A DNA stretch of 64,000 bases from Dryas octopetala (taxonomy: Eukaryota; Streptophyta; Magnoliopsida; Rosales; Rosaceae). Positions within the stretch are counted from its first letter, which is position 1; every line of letters starts with the position of its first letter. The notes under the pieces are model-generated. The model did no database searches and had not been told where the DNA came from. It saw only the letters and a list, made by a program, of their open reading frames with translations. The stretch spans positions 3,412,501-3,476,500 of the forward strand of contig OY992833.1 of assembly GCA_963921425.1 (NCBI GenBank). Direction: 5' to 3'. This document shows positions 1 to 10,773 of this stretch, one piece after another. A program made the translations under genes and the position numbers.

Positions 1-1489
1 GGTGTGGATGTGATACCAACGTGGAAAGGTCGTTCGAGGAGATACCAAAAGACAGGAGGGAAGTGTAGGCTTCCATGAAAATCTTGTCACATAATCACAT
101 TTCTTCACTGCTAGTCCTACAATGTACAACATCTCTTTTTCTCTTTGTCTCTCTTCCTAAACTCTTTGTCTCTGCCAGGGCCAGCCCTGACTTTTTGGAG
201 GCCTAGGGAGAGAGAGACACTGGGAGAGGGTGGGAGAGAGAGATAGATAGAGATAGAGAAGACGATGGAAGATTGAAAGAGAGATCGAGAAAAAAGTTTC
301 TCGTTTCTCTCAAAGGGAAGAGATAAGAAGGTGTAAAGTTAGCCTTTTTATGTTACCAAAAAAAAAGTCGGCCAGGGGTGGGCACGGTTCGAAAAACCGA
401 ACCACAAGGTAATAACCATAACCAAACCGACCTTATCGAAATGGCCAATCTTAGAACTGAAACCGAACCAACTATAGCAAAAACCGACAGGTTCGGATTG
501 GTACGGCGAACACAGAGAAAGGGAGAAGAGAAAGAAGAAAGAGAGATCACAGAGAGGGGGAGCCGATCGCAGAGAAAGGGAGAAGAGAGAACAGAGAGAA
601 ATCACATAGAGGGAAAAGAGAGAGAGAGAGAGAGAGAGTGCGGCGGTGGCGGCGGCCAAGGATGTATGGGTTTTATAGTTTAAGTGTTTTGAGGGTTAGG
701 TTAATAGGTTAAGTGGTATATTACTAAAGTCATAATAAATCATTATTTTATAATAGTTTAACAACATACTTTAGGTTCCTGGACCCCTGGTATATAATTA
801 CTTCTAGCCTTTCTGCACTAGCGAGAGCCAGCAAAGCGGCTATTTCTATTGCGCAATTTAGGAATGGCAACGGGGCGGGTCGGGGCCGGGGGTGCCACCC
901 GGTCCCTCGCCCTGAAATTGTTTGAATCCCTGAATCTACCCCAATTCCCCGGGTACTTAAACGTGGATTCCCCATCTTGACCCCGCTGCGGAGTCTCTTC
1001 AAACTTGCCCCGAATCCTCGACCCCTTTTTCCTTTGCTGGCCTTAAATTGGACCTTTTTTCCTTAGCAGCAAACCCATCTCAAAATTTGCAAATCAAATG
1101 AAATGGAGATAACAAAATTCCAATATTTCTCCTTCAATCCATTCACCCCATTCAAATTAACATAAATTGTAGTTATAAAGTGATAAAAATTATCAAGCGC
1201 ACATACCCACATACCAAAATCCAAAGAATATAGTAAAAAATTGAAACTTTAACAATACCAATTAGAGGGAGGGAGGCAGCACCGTGAGACAGAGGGGCGA
1301 GACATAGCAGCAGCGAGACTATAAGAGTCTAAGAGAAGATAGAGGGCGGCAACACAGTGGGAGTCTGAGAGAAGATAGAGTAACTGAGTGAGAGTGAGAT
1401 CAAGAATGAGAGAAGATATTAGGTTTTTTTTTTGTCGGACATTATTTAGGGTATTAAAAATATAATAAAACCTAATTATAGTTTATATT
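1..1489. other. Intergenic; GA-rich DNA with two hAT-like termini
   Basis: No gene is supported here; the short open frames are GA/CT low-complexity translations. Near 374 the sequence CAGGGGTGGGCACGGTTCG, and near 855 TAGGAATGGCAACGGGGCGG, resemble the YAGGGRTGGCAA-type ends common on plant hAT elements. I could not find matching opposite ends or 8-bp target duplications, so these are only possible element ends. A (GA)n run lies at about 618-639. From 1260 to 1420 the DNA is purine-rich (GAGAGACTCTAAGAG-like) and has no recognisable content. Confidence 0.35.
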
Positions 1490-1963
1490 GTTTTATACAA
1501 GGAATAAAATTTCGGGTTTCGAGGAAATTTCGATGGAAATTTCGATGGAAATTTCAACGGAAATTTCGAAGATTTTTAAATTTCGACAAAAATTCGACGG
1601 AAACGACGGAAATTGTTATCAAAATACGGAAATTTTGAATGAAACTTTACCATATATTTATTTAACATATTATCTACTACATTGATAAAAAACATTGAAA
1701 AAACCAAATTATATGATAGGTTTCATGTGATATGTGATGAATATAATGCGCGCTGGAGGCAAATACTATTAAATAAAATTAGTATAATGAATAAATAAAA
1801 TTATTATATTCTTTATACTCTATAATTTATACACTAAATCATATATACTCTATATACTAAATCTTATATACTCTATAATATATACACTAAATTTTATATA
1901 TTTTATAATGTGTATTTTATATTTTTTAGGATATGGTATAAGATATTAAAGTTTAGGCTCTTT

Positions 1964-2020
1964 AAGATATTTTTAAAGGTCAAGTGGCCAAAAAAAAAAA
2001 AAAAGATATTTTTAAAGGTC
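1964..2020 (+). repeat. Micro-insert with A tail between 18-bp direct repeats
   Basis: The 18-bp direct repeat AAGATATTTTTAAAGGTC occurs at 1964-1981 and 2003-2020. Between them is only AAGTGGCC followed by a run of A. This has the form of a target-site duplication around an extremely short A-tailed insert. Similar structures occur at 15248, 28080, 31727, 42594, 52837, 59726, 60990 and 61851. Confidence 0.6.
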
Positions 2021-2540
2021 CGTTGATTTTGGGTACCAAATTATAATGTTTTTTCATTTTAACTACAAAAAAATTTATGTCATTTTACTTTAGGTACCAA
2101 TTTTAAAAAACATAGTTATATCGAGCTGTGACTGTCTAACAGTCATAACTTTTTTATTGATTTTTGGTTTTTTCAATATTTATAAGGCTTAAACTTTACT
2201 GTTTAGGCTTTGAGTTATATGACTTCATCCCCCAAGCTTAAATAAAAAATATTAAACTCTTAAAAATTTTAAATTTTTATAAATTTGAAACAGTCACAGT
2301 TTAATCACAACTGTGATTATTCGACAGTCACAACTATATAACAAACTGATTTGTGACCTAATCCAAAATGTCTTACTCTAGGTTAGTACCTAAACTAAAA
2401 AAAATTAGTGACTTGCTGCTTTATTGAAAAACTATTGATATTTGGTATTTAATCCTAATTTTCTATATTTTTAATTATTTTTATATAAAAATATAATATG
2501 ATTTAAAATTTAAAAACAACTAAACGAAATCCCAAATATT
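2012..2540 (+). repeat. Dispersed TTGGTACC repeat, copy inside the hAT-like element
   Basis: An AT-rich segment containing GGTACCAA units, 'cagtcacag' motifs and a 'tatttggtatttaatcctaattttctata' type end is shared with 42780-43735, 59825-60960 and 61085-61690. Orientation differs among copies. No coding potential and no clear target duplication were found, so the family cannot be classified. Ends are approximate. Confidence 0.4.
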
Positions 2541-2594
2541 TTTTTTCTTTCTAATTACACAAAGACCCCAAATCTCAAGTCCTCAACCAATTCT

Positions 2595-2800
2595 AAACTT
2601 TTTTTTTCCTTTCTTTTTTTTTTCTTTTCTTTTCTTTTCTTTTTCTTTTCTTTCTTTCTTTTCTTTTCTTTTCTTTTCCTTTTCTTTCTTTTCTTTTCTT
2701 TTCTTTTTCTTTTCTTTTCCTTTTTCTTTCTTTTCTTTTCTTTTTCTTTTCTTTTCTTTTTCCTTCCTTTCCTTCCTTTCCTTCTTTTCTTCTTTCTTCC
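2595..2800. repeat. TTTTC/TTTCC low-complexity tract
   Basis: About 200 bp made almost only of T and C in TTTTCT, TTTCTT and CCTTT units. It lies inside the hAT-like element 1498-3254, and the related copy at 55254-56633 has the matching purine tract on the + strand. The long Lys/Arg/Glu-rich frames here are artefacts of base composition. Confidence 0.8.
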
Positions 2801-3254
2801 CGTAACTTCACCTTTTCCTTCTTTTCTTCTTTCCCACTGCGCCCAGCCACCATACCCATTCTCCTTCTTCTTTCCCACTGCATGCCTAGCCACCAGATCC
2901 ACGCCAAGACCTTCTCTCTCCTCCCTCTTTCTCCTCCCTCCTTATCTTCCTCTTTTCTCCTTCTTTCCCACTGCCCAGCCACCAGACCCACGCCAATCTC
3001 TTCTCTCTCTTCGATCTACTGTCTTCGGCGACGGCCGGCGACGAGGCCAGCTCGCCTCTTTCTCCCCTCTCTTCCTCTGATCTCTGCTTCCTTCCTCAGT
3101 GGCTCAGTCCTTCACTGGCTTCTATTTAGCGAAATTTCGAATTTTTCGGCAAAATTTTTCAAAATTTGGTCGAATGAGTGTTAAAATTTCGGAACCCTTG
3201 AAAATCGAAATTTTCGGCGAAATTTCGCCGAAAATTTCGAAATTTAAACCCTTG

Positions 3255-3506
3255 GTTTTATAAACTAAACTAAACTATATAAACTAGAGGAGGACTTACC
3301 TGCACCGGGATACCAATAGATGGTATCCCCATCCTCTCCTCTTTCTCTATCTCTCTCCTCTTTCTCTTTCTCTCCCTCCACCTTTCTCTCTCCTTTTCTC
3401 TCTTTCTCTCTCCCTGGTGATAACACACAGGTGGTATCTCAAAGATATGTAAGTTTTATTTTATAAACTAAACTATAAGTCTATACCGAAAACAATATAA
3501 ATTAAA
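3255..3506. other. Short AT-rich spacer with an imperfect GATACC palindrome
   Basis: Between two elements. It has repeated AAACTAAACTA units and a CT-rich tract (3340-3415) bracketed by GGGATACCA...TGGTATC at 3308-3328 and GGTGGTATC near 3433. It may be a small MITE remnant; no duplication was found. Confidence 0.35.
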
Positions 3507-4130
3507 GGGCAAATTATACGCAGGTACCTCAAGTATACACCATTGTTTACTTGAGTACCCCAATTAAAAAAAGTTATTCAAAGGTACCTTAACTACTGAT
3601 TTTGCACACCCAAATACCTCTGTTAACTATTCCGTCGGGGAGGCCGTTAAGTGCCTACGTTGCATACTGACATACCCTTAGAAACATGCCACGTGGACAA
3701 AAAAAATAAAAAATGAAATAAATTTAAAAAAATGAACTAATTATTTAAAAAAACTCAAAAAATAAAAAAATTTTAAAAAAAATAATAATGGAGTTGCAGG
3801 GGCTAGCTTGCAGCCTCCCTCCGCCTCCCACCCCTCCCTCCGAGACCCACCCAACCCAGCCATCCACCCCTCCGACCCCAGCTACCCTGCCGCCGATCCA
3901 CCCACCACGTCGCCGACCCACTCGGCCACCCACCCCCTCTCCTCTCTCTGCCTCATTCCCTCTCTCCTCGCCCCTCACTTTCTCTCTTTGCTCACTCTCT
4001 CTCTCTCCCCGACCGAGCCACCCACCCTCATCTCTCCCCTCCCCTCTCCTCTCTCTCTGCCTCACTCTCTCTCTCCCCGAAACCCCAGTCCCGACCCGCC
4101 CCGCCCCGAGCTCCACCTTCGTTCAGATCT

Positions 4131-4176
<46 letters not shown>

Positions 4177-4714
4177 GAGTGACAGAAAGAGAGAGATGGA
4201 GCTGGTGGCCGGAGAGGGGAGGGAAGTGGGTGGGTCACTGGGGGAGGCGGAGGGAGGAGGGCTCAGGGCTGGGCTTGGGCTGGGGTTTCGGGGAGAGAGA
4301 GATAGTTAGAAGGGCGTGGAAAGAGAGGGGGTGGGTCGGCGGCGTGGTGGCTGGGGTCGGCGGCAAGGTGGCTGAGGTCGGAGGGGTGGGTGGCTGGGTC
4401 TCAGAAGGAGGGGTGGGAGGCTGCACTAGCCCTTGCAACTCCATTTTTAATTTTTTAAGTTTTTAATTTTTTTAGTTTCTTTAAATAATTAGTTCATTTT
4501 TTAAATTTATTTCTTTTTTTTTGTCCATGTGGCATGTTTCTAAGGGTATGTCAGTGTGCCATGTAGGCACTTAACGGCCTCCCTGACGGAATAGTTAATG
4601 GAGGTACTTGGGTGTGCAAAATCAGTAGTTAAGGTACCTCTGAGCAACTTTTTTTTATTGGGGTACTCAAGTGAACAAGGGTGTGTACTTGAGGTACCTG
4701 CGTGTAATTTGCCC
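3507..4714. mobile_element. Foldback MULE-like nonautonomous element
   Basis: Ends are GGGCAAATTATACGCAGGTAC and its inverted counterpart ending ACGTGTAATTTGCCC-like at 4714. A perfect 9-bp duplication TAAATTAAA flanks it (3498-3506, 4715-4723), as expected for Mutator-like elements. The inverted match runs for several hundred bases into each side, through the 'catgccacgtgg' block, the AT-rich block and a GC-rich block, so most of the 1.2 kb folds back on itself around a (GA)n centre at about 4134-4200. No transposase is present. The open frames inside are proline-rich or glycine-rich shadows of CCACCC/GGGTGG repeats. Confidence 0.87.
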
Positions 4715-5034
4715 TAAATTAAACTATACAAACAATATAGTTTATAATTGCATTTCTAACAGAAAATATAATGGAAGTATGAAGTTGACATGAAATGAAA
4801 GTTGACGAATATTTTTGCAACTTTTTAAAGTTGGGGTACTAACTTGAAAATAGGATATAATTGAGGTATTATTGTGTAATTTAGTCTTTTTTTTAATTCA
4901 ATGGATGGTGGTGATAAAATAAGAATAGTGCCTAATTTTAAACACCCTACTCACCAAAAAAATTTGTCTAAACCCCCACCCATCTAGAAACTCTTTCAAA
5001 ACCCCCTAAAATTTATAATCCTAAATTACCCTTC

Positions 5035-5084
5035 TGACGCATACTGACGCGCGCTGACGCATACTGACACATGCTGACGTCACT
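5035..5084 (+). repeat. 10-bp tandem array of TGACGCATAC
   Basis: Four to five 10-bp units (TGACGCATAC, TGACGCGCGC, TGACGCATAC, TGACACATGC, TGACGTCACT). Most units have a TGACG core, the half-site of plant TGA-type bZIP factors, and the last contains the palindrome TGACGTCA. Whether it is bound is unknown; it lies in TE-like DNA 2 kb upstream of the RLP24 leader. Confidence 0.6.
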
Positions 5085-5190
5085 GTAACTGTATTTTGGT
5101 GAAACTTTTTTTTTTTTTTTTGGAATTGAAGTTTTTGCTAAAACTCAATATTTCACTAAAACTAAAATCAAACACTGAAATTGAATTTCA

Positions 5191-5333
5191 TTACACTAAA
5201 ACTGAATTTCAAAAATTCAGTTACACTAAAACTGAATTTCAAAAATTCAGTTACACTGAAACTGAATTTCAAGAATTCAATTACACTGAAACTGAATTTC
5301 AGAAATTCAGTTACACTAAATTGAAGAATTCAG
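5191..5333 (+). repeat. 30-bp minisatellite
   Basis: Four full units (5191-5220, 5221-5250, 5251-5280, 5281-5310) and a shortened fifth. Each unit contains the imperfect palindrome CTGAATTTCAAAAATTCAG. Because 30 is a multiple of three, the + strand frame 5096-5434 reads as a decapeptide repeat (YTKTEFQKFS-like). There is no start context or family match to support a gene. Confidence 0.85.
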
Positions 5334-5767
5334 TTATGAATTCACTTACTGAAACTGAATTAAGTGATGAAACAATTACACCTCGACTAAAATGCAATTA
5401 CACCTTAATTAAAAAACAATTACACCTTTACTAAAACAATTACAATTCACTAAAACAGTTACACCTTTACTGAATTCCGTTGCACTAAAAAGAACACAGC
5501 AACCTTATCAAAAAAAAAAAAAAAAACAACAATACAACAAGCATTGAGATGAGAGGAGTAGCCAACAATACAACGTCGTCCGATCACCTCACGCGCGACG
5601 AGTACACGACAGTCGCCACTGCCTCGATCTGTTTCAACCTGCAAATTTGATTCATCATATTTCAGAACCATAATTTCATTCAAAATTCATTTAAAACTCA
5701 TGTTTCACGAACTGAAACTGTTTCACTGAAACTGTTTCACGAACTGAAACTGTTTCATCAATAAATG

Positions 5768-5817
5768 TTTAAATGCTCCTTAGCCATCAATAAAAAGATG
5801 GCTAAGGAGCATTTAAA
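5768..5817. repeat. Perfect 21-bp inverted repeat, 8-nt loop
   Basis: Arms 5768-5788 and 5797-5817 are exact reverse complements (TTTAAATGCTCCTTAGCCATC) separated by AATAAAAA. It could be a tiny MITE or a recombination product. Precursor-RNA function is possible in principle but unsupported. Confidence 0.75.
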
Positions 5818-6839
5818 TAACATTTTAATCTTTAATTAAATAAGCATGACATTTACTGCACCACCACCACCACAATCAACCAACCTGCAACAATTACCAT
5901 ACCAACAAACTTTCACACCCAGCTCTAAAGACCAAAAGAATCTACATGATAAAAGACATAAATTTCACAATGAGAAAAACAAATTGCAGACATTTCCCCA
6001 TTCGTTTAGTATGCAACAAAGAGCAGGAGGGGTAAAAATTTCACTTCATCCAGAAGAATAATACAGTGTGTTTCCAGTTTCAACATCCCCCACAGGGATT
6101 TTTACCAGTAAATTGGAATGCCAATATGATTAGACGAAGAAAACTGAAGTCAAACTTTGACCTTATGGAAGTCAGTGATCAGCATTGATTCCAAATATAC
6201 GAACCTTGTGCATGTTTGGAAACTTTGCTACTACCAGCACAAAAACTGCAAGTGTGTTAAAGAACAGTATTGGATTTTGATAGTCTGTTGTGTGAGAGGC
6301 TATCAAATACCTGCCAAATGATGGATGGGTAAGAAAAATGAACAAAACCAGGTCTTAATCGCCACCACTTGCGGCGGAGCCGCCGCAGTGGCTGTGAGGT
6401 ATCAATTTGGGGTTTTTTGATTCATCAACAATTGGACTAATCCAAACACATAGAATTGAAGAGCACAACGAGAAGAAGAAGATGGGTACCTGACTCGACG
6501 GAAATGGTCGCCGGAACATAGAGATCGCCGACAAGGATGTCGCCGGCTTCTCTCCTTCGAAACGGCGAGCCTAGGGGTCGTCCAAATCTTCTGATGGCAC
6601 CAGTAGACTCGGGACGACGAGAGGAAGCCATCCATGGCGGTCCGGCACCTCGTCGTCGCCGGAACTGGCAGATCTCCGGCGGGGAGCTCGGGTCTGCCTA
6701 GACCCGATCCGGTGTGGACGCTAGCTTTCATGGCGAGTGGAATACAGGGGGAGGAAGAGGGAGGAGAGACGAGAAGATCAGGACCGGTATCGCCGGCAAC
6801 CGTCGCCGGACGACGGAGCACGCACCGGCGACAGCTACG

Positions 6840-6840
<1 letters not shown>

Positions 6841-6885
<45 letters not shown>
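6841..6885. repeat. (GA)n microsatellite
   Basis: About 22 GA units following a GC-rich block. It has the same form as the GA tracts at 4140, 15469, 16862, 30622 and 35926. Confidence 0.9.
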
Positions 6886-6886
<1 letters not shown>

Positions 6887-7248
6887 TGAGTGAGTCTGAT
6901 CCTCTATTGTGTTATAATCAACGGGAAAGACTAAAAAAGGGTAAAACTGGAACATTAAAAAAATATGGGTTAAACTATTAGTTGACTAGGGGGTTTTGGG
7001 AGAGATTAAATGTCCAATAGGGGGTTAGAAAATAGTTTTATTAAAGGTGGAGGTTTATAAATAACCAAGTTCAAACTTGGGGGTTTTAAATAGTTTACAT
7101 AAATAAGAATGGGGTTGAGAATAGTGTCACTCTTGTGTACATAGCAGTCATAAAAAAACTCTAATTATTTTGCCACTTGTCTTTCTCTGATTTGTGGTTT
7201 CAAACACATATTATAGTTCTTATCACACTGAACCCAATAACCCCTTTC

Positions 7249-7284
<36 letters not shown>

Positions 7285-7299
7285 TGTTGGTAAAGTTTA

Positions 7300-7402
7300 A
7301 GTAACCCTAAGTCCGGAAGTCTCCAGTAACCTCTCTCTTCTCTCTCGTGTCTTAAACCTCCCCCCTTCTCTTCTCTCTTCTTCTTTCTTCTTCTTCTTCT
7401 TC

Positions 7403-7455
<53 letters not shown>

Positions 7456-9027
7456 GTCGCACTGTCTCAGGCTCTGTCAGGCCTCACAGCCTCAGTCAAC
7501 GACAAAGGAGTTGAGGTTTGTTTTTTTTTCGTTTATTAAATTTTTCCGGCTTATTTTCCTGCTTGGCTAATTGGTTCGTTGAATTTTTGGGTGCTATGAT
7601 TATCTGTAACTGTTAGTTAGTCTCCAACAAAAGGATTATCTGTTCATTTTGGATATTATTTGTCAATTGGAAATGCTTGCAGTTTTATTTTCTCAGATTT
7701 TTTTTTTTCATTTTGCTGTTGATGAGTTTTATATACTGTAGTCTGTAGGGAATTTGTTTTTTTTTTTTTTGGTTACGAAAATACTGGGAATTGATTGCAA
7801 TTGATTTGTTTTTAATGATGAGCAAACAAAGATTGATTTATAATTTTTGTTTTGTTTTTTTTTTCTTTTCTTGTATTTCTGAACTTGAGTTTGAGTTCCG
7901 AAATTTGACTTGAAGGTTCGAAAACTGTAGTCTCATCACAATCCTGTTGAATCTACCACAGTTGTTACCACATTAGTTCCACTTACTCCATATGGTAGGA
8001 AGTGAAAGCCACCTAGGCAACCATCATTCTTTTATTCCTAATTTTCTGGTATTCCTAAAAATTTATAGAAGCCTTTTTTTATTGGTATTCTCTATGGCAG
8101 AGTTAGATTGTGTTCTCGCGCTCTGATTATTTTGGCTTACTACGCAGTTATTCATCTCCGGAATTATTTTTCCTCACTATGTGCTGTTTTACAAGCGAGA
8201 CACTTGAGATGATCTTGTGATTCTCGTTGAGTGTTAGTTGATGCAGGAGCATCTCCTAGGGTTCCAAGACTTATTATTATTTTTAGTAGCTTTTTAATTT
8301 TTATTTCCTAGCTGGATTTAGAGTCTAGTTTCCTTATTTCATTAGGTCTTTTAAGATAATTTTACTTTATGTTTTCTTAGTTAGTTTAGGTTTATGCTTT
8401 TCCTAGTTATCTTAGGTTTATGTTTTCCCTATATAAGCTTAAGGTTTAGGTTGTAATAGACAGTTTTTGGCATAATATTATTCAGAGATTTCTGATGTGA
8501 GAGCTTCTTTTGGGTTCCTAAACCCCAGAACTCATCTATCTACGTTCCAACTTTGATTCTTTAGCTTTATTCTCTCTTTTTTTCTACTGTTATTGTTGGA
8601 TTTTCCTTTCTACTGTGGTTTTTGCCCTATTACTATAGCTGAACAGCAGCCCTATGCTTCTGTCCTTGCATCATTAGTGCTAACTTGGTGTAGTTGTAGG
8701 ACAATAGGAGCATGATTATAGAGCTACTATTGAGGTATATCAACTGATCTAATACGTGCTAGATTAATTTGAATGGAGTATTTTATTGTGGTACTAAGCA
8801 GAATTGTTATAATATTTTTCACAATTGACCTCTGATTTTGGACAAAAAGGGGGTGCAACTACTTGTATATAATTAATTGCAAGTGGGACCATGGTTGGTT
8901 TTCAATTACTTCAATTATATACTCTTTTTTTTTTTGTTCTTTTTAAATTTCTTTTGGGGTACTAATTGTTAATGGCAGTGTCTTATGTTTTTCCTCAGAA
9001 AATAGTGCTATATAATCAAAAGGAGCA
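7300..9027 (+). promoter_or_regulatory. Probable 5' leader and leader intron of RLP24
   Basis: Downstream of a T-rich tract (7249-7283) is a pyrimidine-rich leader containing (CT)n at about 7407-7451. A candidate donor GAG|GTTTG at 7515/7516 and an acceptor TTTTTCCTCAG ending at 8998 would remove a 1.48-kb intron and leave about 29 nt before the ATG at 9028. Long introns in the leader just before the start codon are common in plant ribosome-assembly genes. The transcription start is not visible. An LTR-like segment lies inside the intron. Confidence 0.5.
8240..8560 (+). mobile_element. LTR-like fossil segment in the RLP24 leader intron
   Basis: About 320 bp with the composition of a plant LTR: a CTATATAAGC TATA-like signal near 8431, then repeated TTTAGGTTTA and a 'gagagcttctttt' stretch. 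No partner LTR, internal region or target duplication was found, so it would be a solo or partial LTR of unknown family. Ends are approximate and it appears old. Confidence 0.3.
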
Positions 9028-10361
9028 ATGAGGTTGGAGAAATGCTGGTTCTGTTCCTCTACCGTATATCCTGGACATGGGATTCAGTTTGTTCGTAATG
9101 ATGCAAAGGTAAACTTGCTTTACTCCTATCATAGGATTTTCTATTAGCTCCATTTATTGCGATGCACTTGTGATTTATCATTTTAACTTTGTGCTAAGTG
9201 ACTCATTTTATCTTCCGTTGCTTGGTTCTGTTTTCAAACTTAACGGTAACTTTGTTAACATAATTTTAAAAGTTTGAAAATGTTACTCATTGTAGTCCTG
9301 AACATATATGAGTTCCATTCCTGTTATCAAATACTATCTAGTTCACTGTTGGGTTGCGTTGATAGGGAAGTAGTGAGCTTAGATTTGTTTGCATGGTTAC
9401 ATTGGGATGCAATTTTATGTGCAGTTCATACATATGAGACTGACACTGAGGGTGAGTCAATTTCTTTGGCACTCAGGTTGTGTTAATTTCTTGATCTTTT
9501 AACCCAACTTTACTTCAGATATAGTTGTCCTGTTCTTTACTCCTTATAGTTTGCCTTAAATGAAATGGATGATGGTTTTTATAATGCTTTTCATTAATGA
9601 ATGGGATTCTCTAGTTGACCACTGTCGAATTCCAACTTTGGACTAACCTTGTCTTTACATTATCTCCATTAAAGGTAATATCTTGTTCAATTGCCTTATG
9701 ACCATTTGTCCTTCTAGATTTTTCGATTTTGTAGATCCAAATGCCACAAGAACTTTAAAATGAAGAGGAATCCTCGTAAGGTAAAATGGACTAAGGCCTA
9801 TAGGCGGTTGCGTGGAAAGGATATGACACAGGTAAACAAGCTTGCTTTTTCTTATTACAATCCTGGTGATATTACTATTTAATATTGGTATCTTCAGAAG
9901 CTTGGGCAATACCCTGTTAATCTTATATTACTCTTTGCATTCTTTTCATAGGACTCAACCTTTGAGTTTGAGAGAAAGCGAAATAGGCCAGAGAGATACG
10001 ACAGGAATCTTGCAGAGAACACTCTGAAGGCCATTAAGAAGATCGATAAAGTTAGAGTTGATAGGGAGGCCAGACACCATGAGAAGAGGTACTTTCCTCC
10101 TCCTCATTGTTATCTACAGTAGAAAACAGTATAAGGTGTTTTTTCTTTTTTTCTTCATATTAAGAAATTTGTTGAAATACTTTGAGCAGGATGAAGGGCA
10201 AGAAAACCAAGGAGCACAGGGAGGCAGCAAAAGAGTTGGAACAGAGCATCAACTTGGTCAAAGCTCCGAGTGCGCTACAAAAAGATCCATCACTCACCTT
10301 ACCGATCAAAGTCAAGGTTTCCCAATCGCAACTGGACAAAACCCTTGCCATGGAGGAGTAA
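9028..10361 (+). CDS. RLP24: Ribosome biogenesis protein RLP24 (L24e family)
   Basis: Four exons read through without interruption: 9028-9108, 9718-9831, 9952-10088 and 10190-10361, all with GT-AG introns, giving 167 residues. The protein begins [18 protein letters not shown] and has the L24e zinc ribbon, with C6-x2-C9 and C32-x3-C36. A basic middle and a charged coiled tail ([15 protein letters not shown]) distinguish RLP24 from the shorter ribosomal protein eL24. Known role: RLP24 holds the eL24 site on nucleolar/nuclear pre-60S particles and is exchanged for eL24 in the cytoplasm by the AAA ATPase Drg1/AFG2. Length matches the family (about 160 residues in plants). Start choice is fixed by conserved residue 1 of the L24e domain. 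It stands alone; expression is presumably constitutive. Confidence 0.95.
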
Positions 10362-10680
10362 GTTTATTGATGGAAGATGTCAATTTTCTATGTTTTATTA
10401 TTTGGTGGGATTTGGAAAATTGTACTAGAGATTTTTTCTGCGCCCACTGTTCAATTAACAGTAATGTTGACATATGTTGGAGACATCCGTGGGAGTACTA
10501 TGATTTATGTTTATAAAGTGATTTTGAAAAGAAGAGATTGAGATGGGCATCCATTTCGAGATATTAAATTGATCATGGTAAACCTGTGTAGATATGTTTA
10601 ATTTGTTGGAGACATCCATGGAGCGGAGCTTTTGAAAACTGGCCTTTTTTAATTTCCAATGAAGACATTTAGTGCTTTTC

Positions 10681-10773
10681 TTAGAATTTTAGGAATATTA
10701 CATATTACCCTCGACAGTGCTCGAGCTTCCTTAGAATTTTAGGAATATTACCCTCCACAGTGCTCGAGCTTCC
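10681..10773 (+). repeat. Tandem duplication of about 45-50 bp
   Basis: Two adjacent copies of TTAGAATTTTAGGAATATTAC followed by 'cctc(g/c)acagtgctcgagcttcc'. The first copy has an extra ATATTAC. It lies 320 bp after the RLP24 stop and has no known role. Confidence 0.65.

Larger units (their letters stand above)
1498..3254 (+). mobile_element. Nonautonomous hAT-like element, CAAGG family, copy 1
   Basis: The element starts CAAGGAATAAAATTTCGG and ends in the inverted match TTTAAACCCTTG. It is flanked by a perfect 8-bp direct repeat GTTTTATA (1490-1497 and 3255-3262), the duplication length of hAT elements. Subterminal regions are full of short AAATTTCG/CGAAATTT units in both orientations. The interior holds an AT-rich stretch, a TTTTC-rich polypyrimidine tract (about 2595-2800) and CT-rich DNA with a GC-rich island near 3030. 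There is no transposase. Two more copies occur in the window (54745 and 55254), each with its own 8-bp duplication. Superfamily is inferred from TSD length only. Confidence 0.82.
4925..7135. mobile_element. Possible TIR element with internal minisatellites
   Basis: The left segment (about 4930-4980, with 'aaccccca') and the reverse complement of the right segment (about 7060-7130) align loosely over about 48 bp, suggesting inverted ends. I could not find a target duplication. Inside are a 10-bp TGACG array, a 30-bp minisatellite, a perfect hairpin, a GC-rich block with many CGCCGG units (6360-6840) and a (GA)n tract. The frame on the - strand at 6402-6821 has no recognised domain and looks like a by-product of GC-rich repeat sequence. 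Confidence 0.3.

Noticed and set aside
378-683. Open frames of 60-100 codons in GA/CT-rich DNA
   Set aside because: They translate to Arg/Glu- or Ser/Leu-rich low-complexity peptides and appear on both strands at once. No domain or start context supports them. The same holds for frames at 3745-4466, 35156-36203 and 51954-52541.
2555-2991. Lys/Arg/Glu-rich frames on the - strand
   Set aside because: Product of the TTTTC tract inside the hAT-like element, not a basic nuclear protein.
6402-6821. 139-codon - strand frame in a GC-rich block
   Set aside because: Overlaps an equally long + strand frame and shows CGCCGG repetition. No recognisable family.
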